A DNA stretch of 64,000 bases from Dreissena polymorpha (lineage: Eukaryota > Mollusca > Bivalvia > Myida > Dreissenidae). Every line of letters begins with the position of its first letter. Position 1 is the stretch's first letter. The stretch covers positions 17,568,278 through 17,632,277 of the forward strand of contig NC_068360.1 of NCBI RefSeq assembly GCF_020536995.1, written 5' to 3'. Made by a program: the position numbers and the translations under genes. This document shows, piece after piece, positions 23,250-37,400 of this stretch. A model generated the notes under the pieces. That model ran no database searches, was not told the origin of the DNA, and saw only the letters and a list, made by a program, of their open reading frames with translations.

Positions 23250-24285
23250 CAGCCTTTTTTTAATCATTGAGTACAAAAGTATTATGAGGTATCATTTTTC
23301 AACATCGTGCTTTTTAACTGTTCAGCAACTTAAAACATCATCACAAACATGAGTATGTAATTGCAACTATATATATGGGCCAGTATCATTTTCATTGATA
23401 TCAATAATTAGCAGATTGTAATTCCGTCCTGGATATTTTAATTCAATAATTACACATTTTTGGAGTATAAGTATAGGGCATTTGTAAATACTTCTCTTGT
23501 GTAAGAATTCATTGACTCTGTCCTTTCATATGAAGCTTCTTGTAGCTCTACGCATAGACTGAATGTTTAACCATGTTATCATATTATACCTCAATTTTAG
23601 ATTTATCCTATAAAATTGCATATAAACTTTATCAGGGAACATTTTTTATCCAATTATGAGATGTGCACTGTCAAAATAAACCCTGAGATAAGTAAAATTA
23701 ACTTTGCTTTATTTCAAAATTGCGAGGATAACGTTTTCATGCGTGAAATATTGACGTCATTTTTGGTATTTACAATGTACATGACGTCCTTTGATGTTTA
23801 ACTTGTTTTTCTGGCAACTTCAGTCATTTCTTTTGTTTGTTCACCTGAAAATTACCAAGTTTTATTTAGAATTTTGTGGAGAAAATGATATGATCAAAAT
23901 ATTACAAGGTTAGTGGGATTCAATAACTCCAACTTACAAAAGGATTAGGTCTTTTTAGAAAGCTTTTATCTCGGTTTAATACATCGAATATTATATTTGT
24001 AGCCCTAGGCAACTGTATTTCCTTGTTTCATTGACAAACATATAAGGATACGTCTATAAAACAGGATTCATATTTAATAAGTGCCTTTTAAATAACTTCC
24101 ATTATGTAAAATGTAACTTGAATAATTTTGTTAAGATGTTAAATAGTTTATTTCCTGATATTGACATGCTGTGCCTGTGTTCTGTCCGTCTTATTTTTTA
24201 AAGTGAACAAATCGTATTGCACATATATTTACATGAATTAGGTTGGCCACAAATTTGTTAAATGCTAAAGGACTGACAGGACTGC
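23250..24285. other. intergenic, AT-rich, nothing recognised
   Basis: No supported coding or repeat structure. Confidence 0.45.
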
Positions 24286-24287
24286 TT

Positions 24288-24500
24288 TTAACCCTTTGCA
24301 TGCTGGGAAATTTGTCGTCTGCTAAAATGTTGTCTGCTGAATTTCTAAAATTAGCATTTTCTTCGATTTTTTTCAAAGAATATTATCAGAATAGCAAACA
24401 GTTTGGATCCTGATGAGACGCCACGTTCTGTGGCGTCTCATCTGGATCCAAACTGTTTGTAAAGGCCTTCAAAATTCGGTTCCCGCACTGAAAGGGTTAA
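24288..24500 (+). mobile_element. family A MITE
   Basis: Complete forward copy with TTAA at both ends. Confidence 0.8.
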
Positions 24501-25690
24501 AAAGACCTGGATAGTCCTTATTTTATCTATTGAAAGACTTACGTCAGTGTTTAGACCTCCACTGTTGTAAAAGTCTTTATAAAACAGAATTCAGTTCCAT
24601 CAGATTGATAAAAAAAAGTATTTCAGTGTAATTCATCAAATGTGAAATGTCCGTTATGTTTATATTCTTTTTTTGTTTCATATACCAATATCTACCGGTA
24701 TTTCAGTTGTATCTCTACAATATGCTGTTTGGGAAGATGTGTCTGTGTTTTTAGTAAATGCTTTAAAATGGAATTGCATTCCTAAGTAAGGTATACATGC
24801 AAGACTATTATTTCATGCTTCATGTATTTTATTCGATAATGTATGTTGTTATTTATATTGTCACTATGAATGTGATAGATACAGTGGAAACCCTCTAAAC
24901 TGGATCCTCTGTAAACTGGAATTTTTGCAGGGTCCAGTTGGCCTCCATTTTAGAGTGGTTCCACTATTCATAATACAAATCTATACCATTTCATTACACT
25001 ACATGTACATTTAAATCTTGTTTATTCAATGGGTGCTATATTAATGTACATGTGTGTAATTTATATATACATTTCATTTTTTGTTTGTATATTTTTATGT
25101 AGTTCTGTTGTCTATACATACAGAAAATTTTATTTTGTATATTAAAGGCCAGACTTAATTCAGTTATAAAGTTTAAACATTGGTATTAAACTTCAATTCA
25201 GTGTGGTTTGGCCACACAAATTATATAATTATAATATGTCAAGTCATATAATGGCATTATATAATTATTATATGAGTCTAGGTTACTATGATATTGTATT
25301 GCCATTGTTTTGAAAACTGTATTTTGTACTGTTATTATAATGTTTTACAAAAAATAACCAAATATAAGTTAAAGTTATAAAGTTTATGTTATTTGTATAA
25401 TGTGTCACAATATCTAGTTAGCTGTAACTCAAACAGAATGTATTCAATTTTTTTGTTTAAGGACATAGTATTTTTTAGCCAAACTAATTACTTTTCTGAC
25501 ACCATTTTTTCAACAATTTTTCCAACAGTTACATTTTATCAGAACTTAAACTATTTGCTTTAATCCAGTGACATATCATACATGTGTTTCATAACTGATG
25601 ACGGTCATTAGACCTGTCAGCTAAATGCTGAGTCACTTGACCATTACAATTGCCTTTTAGGGATAAACCAGCATGTAAAGCATTATGAGA
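24500..25690. other. intergenic, AT-rich, nothing recognised
   Basis: Includes a small imperfect inverted repeat around tggatcctctgtaaactgga and ccagttggcctccattttag (24899-24955). No gene seen. Confidence 0.4.
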
Positions 25691-25699
25691 CAATTACTT

Positions 25700-26415
25700 T
25701 ACCCGATAATTAATGAAGTGATCATAGTTATGAATCAATGAGTTCTGCTTAATGAAGTGATCATAGATAGGAAAACAATCAGTTCTGCTCAATAATGTGG
25801 TCATAGTAAGGAAACAATAAGTTCTACTTAATGAAGTGATCATTGTAAGGAAACAATAAGTTCTCCTTAATGAAATGATCATAGTTAGGAAACAATTAGT
25901 TCCGCTTAATGAAGTGATTATAGTTGGGAAACAATTAGTTCCGCTTAATGAAGTGATCATAGTTAGGAAACGTTTAGTTCCGTTTAATGAAGTGATCATA
26001 GTTAGGAAACAATGAGTTTTGCTTAATGAAGTGATCATAGTTAGGAAACAATAAGTTCTGCTTAATGAAGTGATCATAGTTAGGGAACAATAAGTTCTGC
26101 TAAATGAAGTGATTATAGTTAGAAAACAACAAGTTCTGCTAATGAAGTGATCTTAGGTAGGAAACAATGAGTTCTGCTTAATGAAGTGATATAGTTAGGA
26201 AACAATGAGTTCTGCTCAATGAAGTGATCATAGGTAGGAAACAATGAGTTCTGCTCAATGAAGTGATCATAGGTAGGAAACAATGAGTTCTGCTTAATGA
26301 AGTGATTATAGTTAGGAAACAATAAGTTCTGCTCAATGAAGTGATTATAGTAAGGAAACAATGAGTTTGGCTTAATTAAGTGATTATAGTAAGGAAACAA
26401 TAGTACTGCTTAATA
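25700..26415. repeat. 39-bp minisatellite, about 18 copies
   Basis: The unit is ttaatgaagtgatcatagt plus taggaaacaataagttctgc. The period of 39 is a multiple of 3, so the reverse strand stays open for 127 and 93 codons (repeats of the type SLSRTYCFLTMIT); this is taken as a by-product. Confidence 0.93.
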
Positions 26416-27146
26416 CATACAATGGTTTTGGTTTATATCACTTCAGGAACAAGTGTGTGATTCCAATTATTTTTGAACTTGTTTATGTTATTACCGGTAT
26501 GCATATGAAAATTAGTTTTTTGTTCATGAGAGTCAATTTACAATTAAATTTTCTACAGAATTACTTCTTTGGTAAATCAGTTATAAAAGACCCAGATTTA
26601 TCAAAGATATTACATTTTCTTATTTCATATTGTAAAATGTATGCCCCCACTTTGTTAAATTAAGGCAATCTAGAGAAACATAAGAATAAAAACACACACA
26701 CAAATACAAATACAACAACAGCTGTATGAGAAAGAGTTATGGTTCACTGCACTGTACTTTCCCAATACAAGTACAAGTTTAACATGTAGAGACATAGGTT
26801 ATTTATTGGATGTAAATCATTGGGTCAGCGGTCAAGGAAATTTACTTGAAACAATTAGCACTGGAAAACTATTTCGAAACAACACATTGCAATGTTCCTC
26901 AGAAGCATAATTGAACAAACAATACCTGTTTTACCGATATGAATCTTCAATAGGTAACTGGATTGTCTCCTACACAAAATTCGTATTGTGTTATGGTAAT
27001 TTATTCCAAGGTGAAGGTAAAGTGTATAAATGAGATTAACTATCTTATTTATTTTAACTCTTCGAAAACAATTGTATAGAGAATAATTTTGGCGTTAAGG
27101 GTCTTCCGAAATATGATTTTTCTTCAAGTGTTTGTTAAAACTATAC

Positions 27147-27359
27147 TTAACCCTTCCAGTGCTGGAACCGAATTTTGAAGGCCTTTGCAAACAGTTTAGA
27201 TCCAGATGAGACGCCACAGAACGTGGCGTCTCATCTGGATCCAAACTGTTTGCTATTCTGATAGTATTCTTTGAAAAAAATTGAAGAAATTGCTAATTTT
27301 AGAAATTCAGCAGACGACATTTTAGCAGATGACAAATTACCCAGCATGCAAAGGGTTAA
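27147..27359 (-). mobile_element. family A MITE
   Basis: Complete reverse copy with TTAA ends and the central hairpin. Confidence 0.8.
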
Positions 27360-30300
27360 TATAAAATCAGTTAAAACCCTGAATGCTCTTTATTGTAGTT
27401 TAATGAGATGACGATATTTAAAAAAAATGAATGTGTGATATGTGCTGGGCAATTGGTTCTAAATACACGATCTAAATTAATGTACTGCAATCGTATTAAT
27501 GTTGACAATGTGCGTTATAAAAAACATTTATATTTTCAGGAATTTTCAAGAATGCAAAGAGTTTTAAGCTTTTGCAACGAAATTCAACGTGACTTCCGTT
27601 ATTATGGGTATGAACGTTGTACATAATAATTTGACAAAATTTGGCTATTGTTTTTTAAAAAAAAGACAAAGAAGAAAAACGCGAAGAGAAAAAATGCATC
27701 GATCATACTAATCAGCTGAATTTAGTATAACTACTTAACTCAACATCTACTTATTATTCGTTTTCAGTGCATTTTACAATAGCCTATGGAATAACGAACA
27801 AAGACTGAAAGAATAGTGTAAACATGTCGAGTCGTTGTTTCAATGCGTCTTGTCGGACGTATTGTGAACGGTTATACACATTAATTTAAATGACTTGAGG
27901 TTTTAATCAAACTATTCAGACAATTTATATAAATGCGGATATGAACATATATACAGTAACCGTGACTCGGATACGATCTAGATCGGATGATTTGACGCAA
28001 TAAATGTCTAACTTTTATGAACAAAAATGTATTTTTACAACCAAAAAACACCCTTATGTAATATAATGCAATTCGTACTTTGTGACTTATTCAGCAAAAT
28101 AGTATATCATTTTACCAACAACGAGTACGTGCAAAGGCTGAGTTATGTTGACAACCAAAAAAATGAATACAGACTTATAGCTGGTTGTTGGATATCTGTC
28201 AATATATAATATTAAATGATTGGTTAGAAAGAACATTCTGCGGCTAGGTACAAATGGACACTTTACATTGGTAGCTTTTATTCTGTATTGTACTTTACTT
28301 TAGAAGAAAAACAAACGAAAACTTTTATCTTGAAAGAAATGACAAGACAAAATAACCGATTTGGCACTAAGTCGGGTAAACCTCTACTTGTTGTTGGTGT
28401 TGTAACTTATGATTCCAATCTAAAAAAAAACACATTGTCTCTAGAAATTTCCGGTTCCAATGTGTATACAATATTGCACAACCTTATTATTGTCCACACG
28501 CATGGGGTCTCTTGGAAACAATGTGAAAAAATCATGCAAATATCTAAAGACACTGAATTATCAATACCTGGTTGTTTACTGAGACTTATCATTCAATATA
28601 AACTAAATTTTAAACCTTGCACGTTATAGACTTCCCGGAATCGAAGTCATGTATGTTTGAGATAAAACATGTTTATGTGAGGGCACTTATATGGTTATGA
28701 AACATTAAACTTTAAAATAGACCATTCGTTTTGATATGTGTGTTGCTGGGGTAAATATTATCCTTAATGCATTTGATTTTGAGCCAACATACAAGTTAAA
28801 CAAACAGAGCATGTTGACACTTTTTTCACATCAATGAGATACTCAATTTATGCAACAGAAATACCTGCAAGAAAACACATTTCACACATTACATAAGTGG
28901 ATCGAAATATAGATTGCTCAAAAGTTGTCCCCTATATCTCCTAATTATCGTACAGACTTATCCCCTCACCAAACAAAAAAATACGAAACGACTTAGATAA
29001 GACGAAAGTTTAAAAAAGGTATTAAATGCTCTTCATGAGTGACTCTGACACTCAACAAACATGTATAATGTGTATCCGACATGACATTCCGATTGATAAT
29101 ATTAGACATATTTAAGAATTTAATGAATGTTTTGATCTTGCAAAGGAGGGAGTCGTATGTTATCACCTTTGAAAATGTTCAAAAAGAAACATTATTGAAA
29201 ACCCTTTTTAAGCTTTTATTTCTTGGATTGAAAAAAATGCTTTATCATTTTTCTTTTTTTTTCTAATGTATAAATGTCCAAGGATCTGAATTATGTGAAC
29301 TCATTTGTTAGGCGGTCTCATACCAACACACAAGATGTTTTATTTTGCCTTTGTATGGATGGCGAACAATCTCACAGAAAAATTATTTGGATATGTATCT
29401 TTGGCAGGTTAGAAACTTTACTGCAAAAACTATAATAAAATAATTATTGTTGTTTTATGATACATATGTAACATGGTTTCAATAAATGTTGTAATAAATG
29501 AAACATTTATAAACATTTGTTGAAATGTGACATAAACGAAAATTATACCAAAAATTAAAGTTACCCAGATTATTCTAAAACACATAACGAAAGGTATATT
29601 GCCATTGAATAATGAGAACAACCAAATGGTTTCCAAATCCACATGAAACAATAAATCAAACATCTTTTCACATAATCCTTACTTAAAATGCCAATTAAAT
29701 TTGTTGCAAGTATGCCTAACTTAAATAAGCTTGACGCAATGAAAAGTGTCATACTTGTCTTTGAAAGAGGAGACTTGTTCTAAAAGGATTACTTTAAATG
29801 CTTGAAAATACATCCAAACTTTTCAAGATATTCATGGACATGAAACCAGTTACCATTTTCATTACCACAGTTTTCAAGAACAAACAATGGTTGATGATTT
29901 GTTTCCTGACTGGGCAAAGATAACTGAAAACTTATTAGAATAAAAAGATATAGCGTCAACAAATTGATATCAAGACATTAATTCTGGCTGGAATACGAGA
30001 TTTAACAACTATTTAAAGTGACGTTAAGTCGTAAACATCATACATTAAAGAAAACCTCTATATTTGTTATTTATATGATATTAAATATCACTTAATAGTT
30101 AATACTAATGCACTCTGTCTGTGTTTGTATCCTGTGATTTCTTTATATTGTATACTGTAAACTATAATTATGAGATAACTTTATTTCTATACACTGTATT
30201 CATTTGACAACATTATTGGTTGACAGCATGTTGATGGATTATTAAACATAAATGTTTTAACAAAACTCGATGGAGACACAGCATATCTGATGCAAAAATT

Positions 30301-32025
30301 AATGATTTATGATTAAAGTTATTCTTTACTTCACTCCTAGCTGGCTGACAATATATATATCCAGGTCGTCTCATCACTAACACATTACAGCTATTAACTA
30401 TTTAAAGAATTAAAAATAAGTGCATTATCAACATGTGTGCATATAAGACATTAATCATCTACCACTATGTTTGAGGAAATGATCTTGGAACCTTATCTGC
30501 TAGGAAAGTGTTGCCTAGCAATGCATAAAAGGGAGTGTCATGCATTGTTTACACATCTGAAGAACATAGCTGGATGGAGGACATTGTAAGCTAGATATTT
30601 TGGGTCAGGAAAACATCATAACTTACGTAATAGATTGTAACAAAATACTTATTTAATGCCTTTTAATGCAACATGGATATGCAAGTTGATCCGTTCAAAG
30701 CATATCGATGCATAATGGTCATCGTCCAACGTCAGAGTATGAGTTTAGACAGCGTGTTCGGATTGAGAGACTATGCGCCCATAACATGATTTGATCTTAC
30801 ATATAAAACGGGACTTACTGAGTTTCATTTTATAATACTAACCAAGTATCCGGATATCTGAGTAATCGACAGACATTCCTGTTTTTATTAAATGGAAGTG
30901 GCCCGCCTGTTAAGACAGGCCCATGACACAGCTTTTAAGGTTAAGAATATCGTTTGCAGATTTCGAAAATGCGGCGCCAACCATGTCGACCGAAATGGCC
31001 ACCGAGGATTATGCTTGAACAGTTTGCTTCATTGTTTACATTGGAGTAATTGCATTTGAAGAACTATAATCGACTTCTTAGACCGTCACTATTATGAAAG
31101 AATATTTCATACAAATGATTCAGTCAGGGCAATAACTTTACGTTTTATCGTGTTTTAATGAGTAATTAAGACGTATGACTGAGAGCATGAAATAATCATG
31201 AGGTCCCATGAGCCAGTCAACTTAAGCCAACAAACCCGCGCTGCATAGTGAGTCAAACATGTCTCTAATACCATACGTGCATGTCTGGTCAGTTGAAACT
31301 GACCATGAGTTTGATATGCCGAATAAGAAAAGAAAGGTTAGGCAAGTAGCACCCGAAGAAAGAAACTTCTCACAGAATTCTCGCTGCTAATAAAATTGAT
31401 CCAAGGAATGAAAAGAAAACCCGAATTGTGCAAGCAAACAGCCATTGGACAATTGCTAGGTCATTGAAAAAAATGTGGAAGGTCGAAACGACAAAAATCG
31501 TCCTGTTGAACGAATCATACTAGTATTCCATCATTATGCTGTACAATTATTGACCATTGTTTCGTCTTTCCTTAGTTTAAAATACAGTTGTGATATGAGC
31601 AATATAATTATTGATAATCTGGTCATTAAACAAATATTGTAGCATGCCTTATTCAAGTGAATAAAAGGTAAATTAACTCAAAAAGTTTTTTTCAAATGAT
31701 TTGTTTTGCCAGACAAGAACTCTCTTTACAATTTCACGTGATCAGAGTGTCTTATCTGACATTATCTTGTAAAACAAAACAAAAACACAAATACATTTTA
31801 CAAATTTGTCAGACGCTTTTATTGTTTTATGCTTAACAATTATGACAAATATTAGGAAGATAGTAAACCCGCACTGCGGGGTTTTACCCAAGCTTAAGGA
31901 AGTACAGGTACGACATAAAACATGAATAGATAGATTTTAATATTAAAATTAAATATTCTGGAGGATATGTTTAATAAAATGTAATTGCGTGTATAAACTG
32001 ACTGATATGAAACGAATAAATACTA
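27360..32025. other. long intergenic stretch of mostly unique AT-rich DNA
   Basis: Unusually free of the repeat families common elsewhere in the window. Short ORFs occur (for example 113 codons at 28288-28629) without recognisable motifs or splice-compatible neighbours. A short ORF at 31259 with a basic NKKRKVRQ patch is discussed as a possible first exon in the findings. Confidence 0.4.
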
Positions 32026-32027
32026 TC

Positions 32028-32603
32028 TTAAAGTCCCCGTTCGCGGAGATATATATGGTCAAAATCGTAAGAAAACGTGTTTTTATTGAGGATATCAATG
32101 AAAATCAGGTTTAAATCGGTTGAAAACAAAAAAATATTGCGAGTTTTATTTTGGGTCGAGTACGGTAAAGTACGAAAACGACATAATTAATATTAATGAT
32201 TTGACAGGTTAATTCAAACCTAAACAAACAAAATTGCGGATACGGGCGAATTTAGCGGAGAGAAGGTAAGAACAAATGCAAATACATCTGTTACAGACGG
32301 ATATTTAGTTGCAACGCTACGTTTTTGCTAAATCTAAGTATTTATCTTCCATATGCTTATTATGTAACTATTGTTCAGGGAAAGCTAAATCTAGCTATAA
32401 TTTGCATACCTTGTGACGCTGCGATGATTTTCGCCTATTTATGATTATTTATATATTATTTAATCCATTCAAAACAGATTTTGACCAGGTTTATGATGTC
32501 AACCTGGATAAAGAATATATTTGAATGAATTTATGTAAAGTTAATTTCTCGCTATACGATTTATATGCAAAACAACGATCTATTCCGCGAACGGGAACTT
32601 TAA
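32028..32603. mobile_element. TTAA-flanked inverted-repeat element, ~570 bp
   Basis: Left end ttaa-agtccccgttcgcgga (32028) and right end tccgcgaacgggaact-ttaa (to 32603) are inverse copies with one mismatch. TTAA duplicates flank them. No ORF inside. The target preference suggests a piggyBac- or Kolobok-mobilised element. Confidence 0.7.
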
Positions 32604-33068
32604 GAAATACACATAGTTATTTTACAACGATTAAACATAGACCCCAAAATAAATCATAATACAGTTTTACACAATACACACTATATTATCCTATTGTTGT
32701 GTGCGTTTGTATTATCATTTCATGAGTGCCACAAACAATTTATTTTAACGAGTGGCTCAGATTTTGAATCAAGATATATTGAGTCAATGCAACGGCGATA
32801 TTTCAGATACAAACATTTATCAAGGCCATACGTGCATGGGAATTGTCATTCAACCAAAGTCATTCTACTACAGCATTAATGGTCATAGACAGGCAGTTTC
32901 TTTCCGACTTCCATTGTGGTTCTTCTTTCCACTCAAAAAACAAATAGCATCCGAACAACTTGATAGTAGAGTTTAGCAACCCCACGCCTATATTCTACGT
33001 AGTTGTTCCGTGCGGAAGCGATGGTTGAAGTAAGCTTCTTGCTGGTCGTTACGTGTTGTTCTTGGTAG

Positions 33069-33283
33069 ATAACCCTTTGAGTGCTGGATCCGAATTTTGA
33101 AGGCCTTTGCAAACAGTTTGGATCCAGATGAGACGCCACAGAACGTGGCGTCTCATCAGGATCCAAACTGTTTGCTATTCTGATAGTATTCTTTGGGAAA
33201 AAAATCGAAGAAAATGCTAATTTTAGAAATTCAGCAGAAGACATTTTAGCAGACGACAAATTTCCCAGCATGCAAAGGGTTAA
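33069..33283 (-). mobile_element. family A MITE
   Basis: Complete reverse copy (aaccctttgagtgctggatc to gcatgcaaagggttaa). Confidence 0.8.
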
Positions 33284-34392
33284 GTATATTTCTACTTATG
33301 TCATTCCGGTAAGGACCCTTACCCTTCTTTCTGGTGTAACTATATTATTATGCGTGCTGAAAACTTGTTGGTATCTATTGCCATCAGCTCTACACTCATT
33401 GAACGAACGAAAATGAATCAATTGTATGCATTTTGTGGTGATAAATATGTGTTTTGTTAGTCTTTAGTGTCGTTAACGATCATATCAGGTTGTCATAACA
33501 AAAAGCCTGAAAATCACTATATAAATGGGAATGTGATGCAATTGCTAACAGCCGCGCTTCTATTAGTGGCTTTATATTTTACTTATACGATTTATGAAAA
33601 CATATACAAGTATCGCTCAAATTACGGTGCGGTCTATATAAATAATTAAATGTCTAAAACTGTATTCTGTTTTGAATTTTATATAAAACAAACTGGCGAA
33701 TCAAGTTCAACCCATGAATCATCGACATTAATAATTGTTCTTTACTATTTGTCTTATTCTTGATATGGAGAATACATTTAATCTAATGCATACAGATAAA
33801 TTGGCCAGCACAGAGAACTTTATTTCCATAATATGTGTATATGATTAACGGATGTAATATACCTTGTACCCGATTCACAAATAACCCGAAAAAACGTTTT
33901 GAACATATTTTGGAGGATGTTTGTAAATGCATTCTTGTTGCATTATATATGAGTCTATTTATCACCTTCATAGGGTGCTATACGGTATGGAAAGCCAAAG
34001 GGGACCCCCGCTAAAATACATATTATTATATAGTAACTATCGGGATTTTCATTTCTCGCGGAACTTTCACTCTCACCAAAAACCAATGTCAACATGGCCA
34101 AAAAAAATACATAAAAATCGAAATCTAAAAAGCGCGGAACTTTCATATATTTCCGTCGGAACAACTATCTTTTAGTATAGAAAAAGCGGGCTCAATTTAT
34201 CGCGCTGAACCTACTCTGTACAAAAAGTAGTGTATGAAATCGCGCGAGGATTGTAGAACGCTATTTTAAGAAGTCTATATCGTCCGCGAAAATTGTGCAT
34301 TGAATTACTGTACAAATCTCGGGTTGCTATGTAAATTGCGGGTTGCTAATGAAAAATCGCGCGGAAGATTCATTACTCCGCGCGATTTTTCA
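33284..34392. other. left flank of the large transposon; no gene recognised
   Basis: AT-rich, with a CG-richer part (34060-34390) containing repeated gcgcgatt/cgcggaa words, some in inverted order (aaaaatcgcgcgg ... cgcgcgattttt). It probably belongs to another repeat, of which I see no second copy. Confidence 0.35.
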
Positions 34393-34394
34393 AT

Positions 34395-34412
34395 AGGGTA
34401 TGTAAGTCTCGT
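34395..34412 (+). repeat. left terminal inverted repeat of the ISL2EU-type element
   Basis: agggtatgtaagtctcgt; an exact inverse match of the right end. Preceded by AT. Confidence 0.85.
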
Positions 34413-34464
34413 TTACTTTCAATTTCGCTTTTGAACTTCCGGGTACGTCAGCTATAGCATTGAA

Positions 34465-37400
34465 ATGGTGTATTGCTTTGCCATTCATTGTGTGCACAGG
34501 ACTGGGGGCAATGGAACATGTAGTCTGTTCAGGTTCCCCATAAACCCAAAGGAGAAGAAGAAATGGGTTGATAGATGCAGGTATAGTGATTTTGTTTGCA
34601 CAATCACAAACCAGTTTGTTTACCCTTGACGAGTGTGAACGCTTTCGGATATGATACGTTTCGGATTGTTTACGCCAACTTTTTTGTTTACATACATTAA
34701 ACATTTATATTTGTAGAGTAAGTATCAAGTTTGAAGCATATGTTTTGAATCATAGACGGTTAAGTTTATTTAGTTAATTGATTGGTATAACATGTATCCA
34801 TTAACAAGAAAACACATTTTATGACATTATAATTTGTTTAAAGATTATATCAAATGGAATGTTGCAGATATTATTTACACCAATATCATACGTAATGAAA
34901 ACGATATTAATTATTTCCAGACGAGCGGACAGAGCTGTCAACGGGAATGACCGGATATGCAGTTGTCATTTTGTAGATGGCAAGAAAGAAAATGGCCCAA
35001 CCATTTTTGAATACCAGAAGAAAGATCTACATTTCCAAGAAATGAACACACCTAAAAGGTAAATTACTAAAATTATATACGGAACAAAATATTGTTAAAG
35101 TACTAAAATTATATACGGAACAAAATATTGTTCAAGTTAACTTTCTGTTTTTATTATGTCCCCCACCACTATAGTTGGGGACTTATTGCTTTTGCCCTGT
35201 CTGTTGGTTGGTTGGTTGGTCTGTTGGTTGGTTTGCGCCAACTTTATCATTTTGCAATAACTTTTGCTATATTGAAGATAGCAACTTGATATTTGGCATG
35301 CATGTATATCTCATGGAGTTGCACATTTTGAATGGTGAAAGGTCAAGGTCATCCTTCAAGGTCAAAGATATAGCTTCAAAGCGGCGCAAAAGGGGACATA
35401 GTGTTTCCGACAAACACATATCTTGTTTTAAATATCATAGTAAAAAGTGTAGAATATTTATAATAACATGTTATATTTTTGTTGTTGTTTTTTAACATAA
35501 GCAATTAATTTTTTATTTAACAGTTTAAATTTGAGTAAAGAATTTGTAGTAGAATGTACTAAGTATATGTTCATAAAAAACAGTATTAAATCATGGTTCA
35601 CATTGACCATTCAATGGTGCTGATCCCAGATGTCCTTATTTTATGTTTATAGTTGGTATTCTGTTATAAAAGAAGTGGATAATAACAATAATTTCTCTTC
35701 TGATAAGGTTTCTTCAGTTTCAGTTTTTGCTATATTAATTATTTTCTTACAACAGATGCAAAAGGCCGAAGTTGAAGGAAAGGGAAGATGTGAAAGAAAG
35801 CATACCAGTAGATGTTACTACAATTTCCGAGGACCATAATTATTACACGCATGACTACAGGGCTTATGATGACATTGATGCTGAACTACCAACAAAATCT
35901 AGTATGCTACAGAATTTTTTCAATTATGCTTACTTTAATACTCACACGAACACTCTATTATGTGAAGTTGGAATAAGACATCAACTTGGGAATAAATTGT
36001 GTTTTTTCAACTGTGCATAATATACAGTTTTACATGTTGTATTTATTTAGTTTGACAAATTATGATTAAAATAGATACTTGCATATATAATAGCTTCATT
36101 TAAATTGATTTTACTACAAAACTGGATTTTTTATGAATTTTTATTATAATCCTCATAAAATAAGACTGTGTCCATGCCGCGCATGAACACAGTTTTAAAA
36201 TACAGTGAAAATGATCAAAATGCAATCACTGTTAATGAAAAAGTCATGGAAAATTGCTTTTTAAGCTTGAAGTATTGATAAAATAAATTCAGATCTTAAA
36301 TGATTAGTTTTGTTTGAGAAAATCACTAAAAGGATATCCATTCTCAGTTTGATGTCTTAATCCAAATTCACATAATACAGTGTTCGTGACAAGTGATTTT
36401 TTTTTTACAAATTTTCTAATCTGAGTCCTGGGACTCAATAACTGGCAAATCTATGAGCCCCAGAAATGAAAGAATGAGTCCAATGATTAAACGATATTAT
36501 TTTTTTAGAAATTTCAATGCATTTTTTGGACCCACATAATTCGAAACTTTGCATCTCTAGAGGTTTTTGTGATTACAGGATGCAGGACTTGGGTGTAAAA
36601 ATCACTGATTTACATTCAATATACAGCAACATCTTAATAATAAAAGTTTTCATTAATTTTTTATTTGCAGTTCAAGAGTTAGAAAGGGAGATAGCCCGTC
36701 TAGAGGGTGAACTTGGCCGCATGAAATTGCGCCCATCCAAAATGTCGGTTCAGGACATTATTGGTGACAATGATAAGGTATTTGTTTGTATATTTGTAAA
36801 ATGTACTCAATGAAAAAATACATAACAACATATATCATTCATTCATTCTGGATATAATACAAGTTTCTTTTTTTGTAATTGTTGTTCCATTTGCAATTCG
36901 GTACAATCCATCATTTCGATACTGTGCACAAGTATATGAATGACTTATTATGCCCCCAGTAGGGTGGCATATAGCAGTTGAACTGTCCGTCAGTCAGTAT
37001 GTCAGTCTGTCCGACCTTCCGAAGAAAAAAACTTAAACGTTGCCCATAACTTTTGCAATATTGAAGATAGCAACTTTATATTTGGCATGCATGTGTATCT
37101 TATGAAGCTGCACATTTTGAGTGGTGGAAGTTCAAGGTCAAGGTCATCCTTCATGGTCAAAGGTAAAAAATAAATAAAATATTTCAAAGCGGCACAGTAG
37201 GGGGCATTGTGTTTCTGATGAACACATCTCTTGTATACTTATAAGTGTATACATATAAGCTAATTGCTTTTCTTTTTAAGTTGGAACATATAGAATAATT
37301 ATATCACTGAATCCGAATGATTTTTTGTTACACAAAATATGGAATAAAGTCAGTGGAGTACAAATGTAATGTTTTTTGTATTAAAAAGCTTTATTTGTAT

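Noticed and set aside
25694-26400. Minus-strand frames of 127 and 93 codons
   Set aside because: By-products of the 39-bp tandem repeat.
25700-26415. CRISPR-like regular repeats
   Set aside because: Contiguous tandem units with no unique spacers, in an intron-containing eukaryotic sequence.
28288-28629. 113-codon + frame
   Set aside because: AT-driven composition, no motif, and an overlapping minus frame. No splice-compatible partner.
36517-36670. Upstream extension of transposase exon 4 ([10 protein letters not shown]...)
   Set aside because: The sequence before 36671 ends in an acceptor (tatttgcag), and the extension has no THAP or coiled-coil character. The phase requires the splice.
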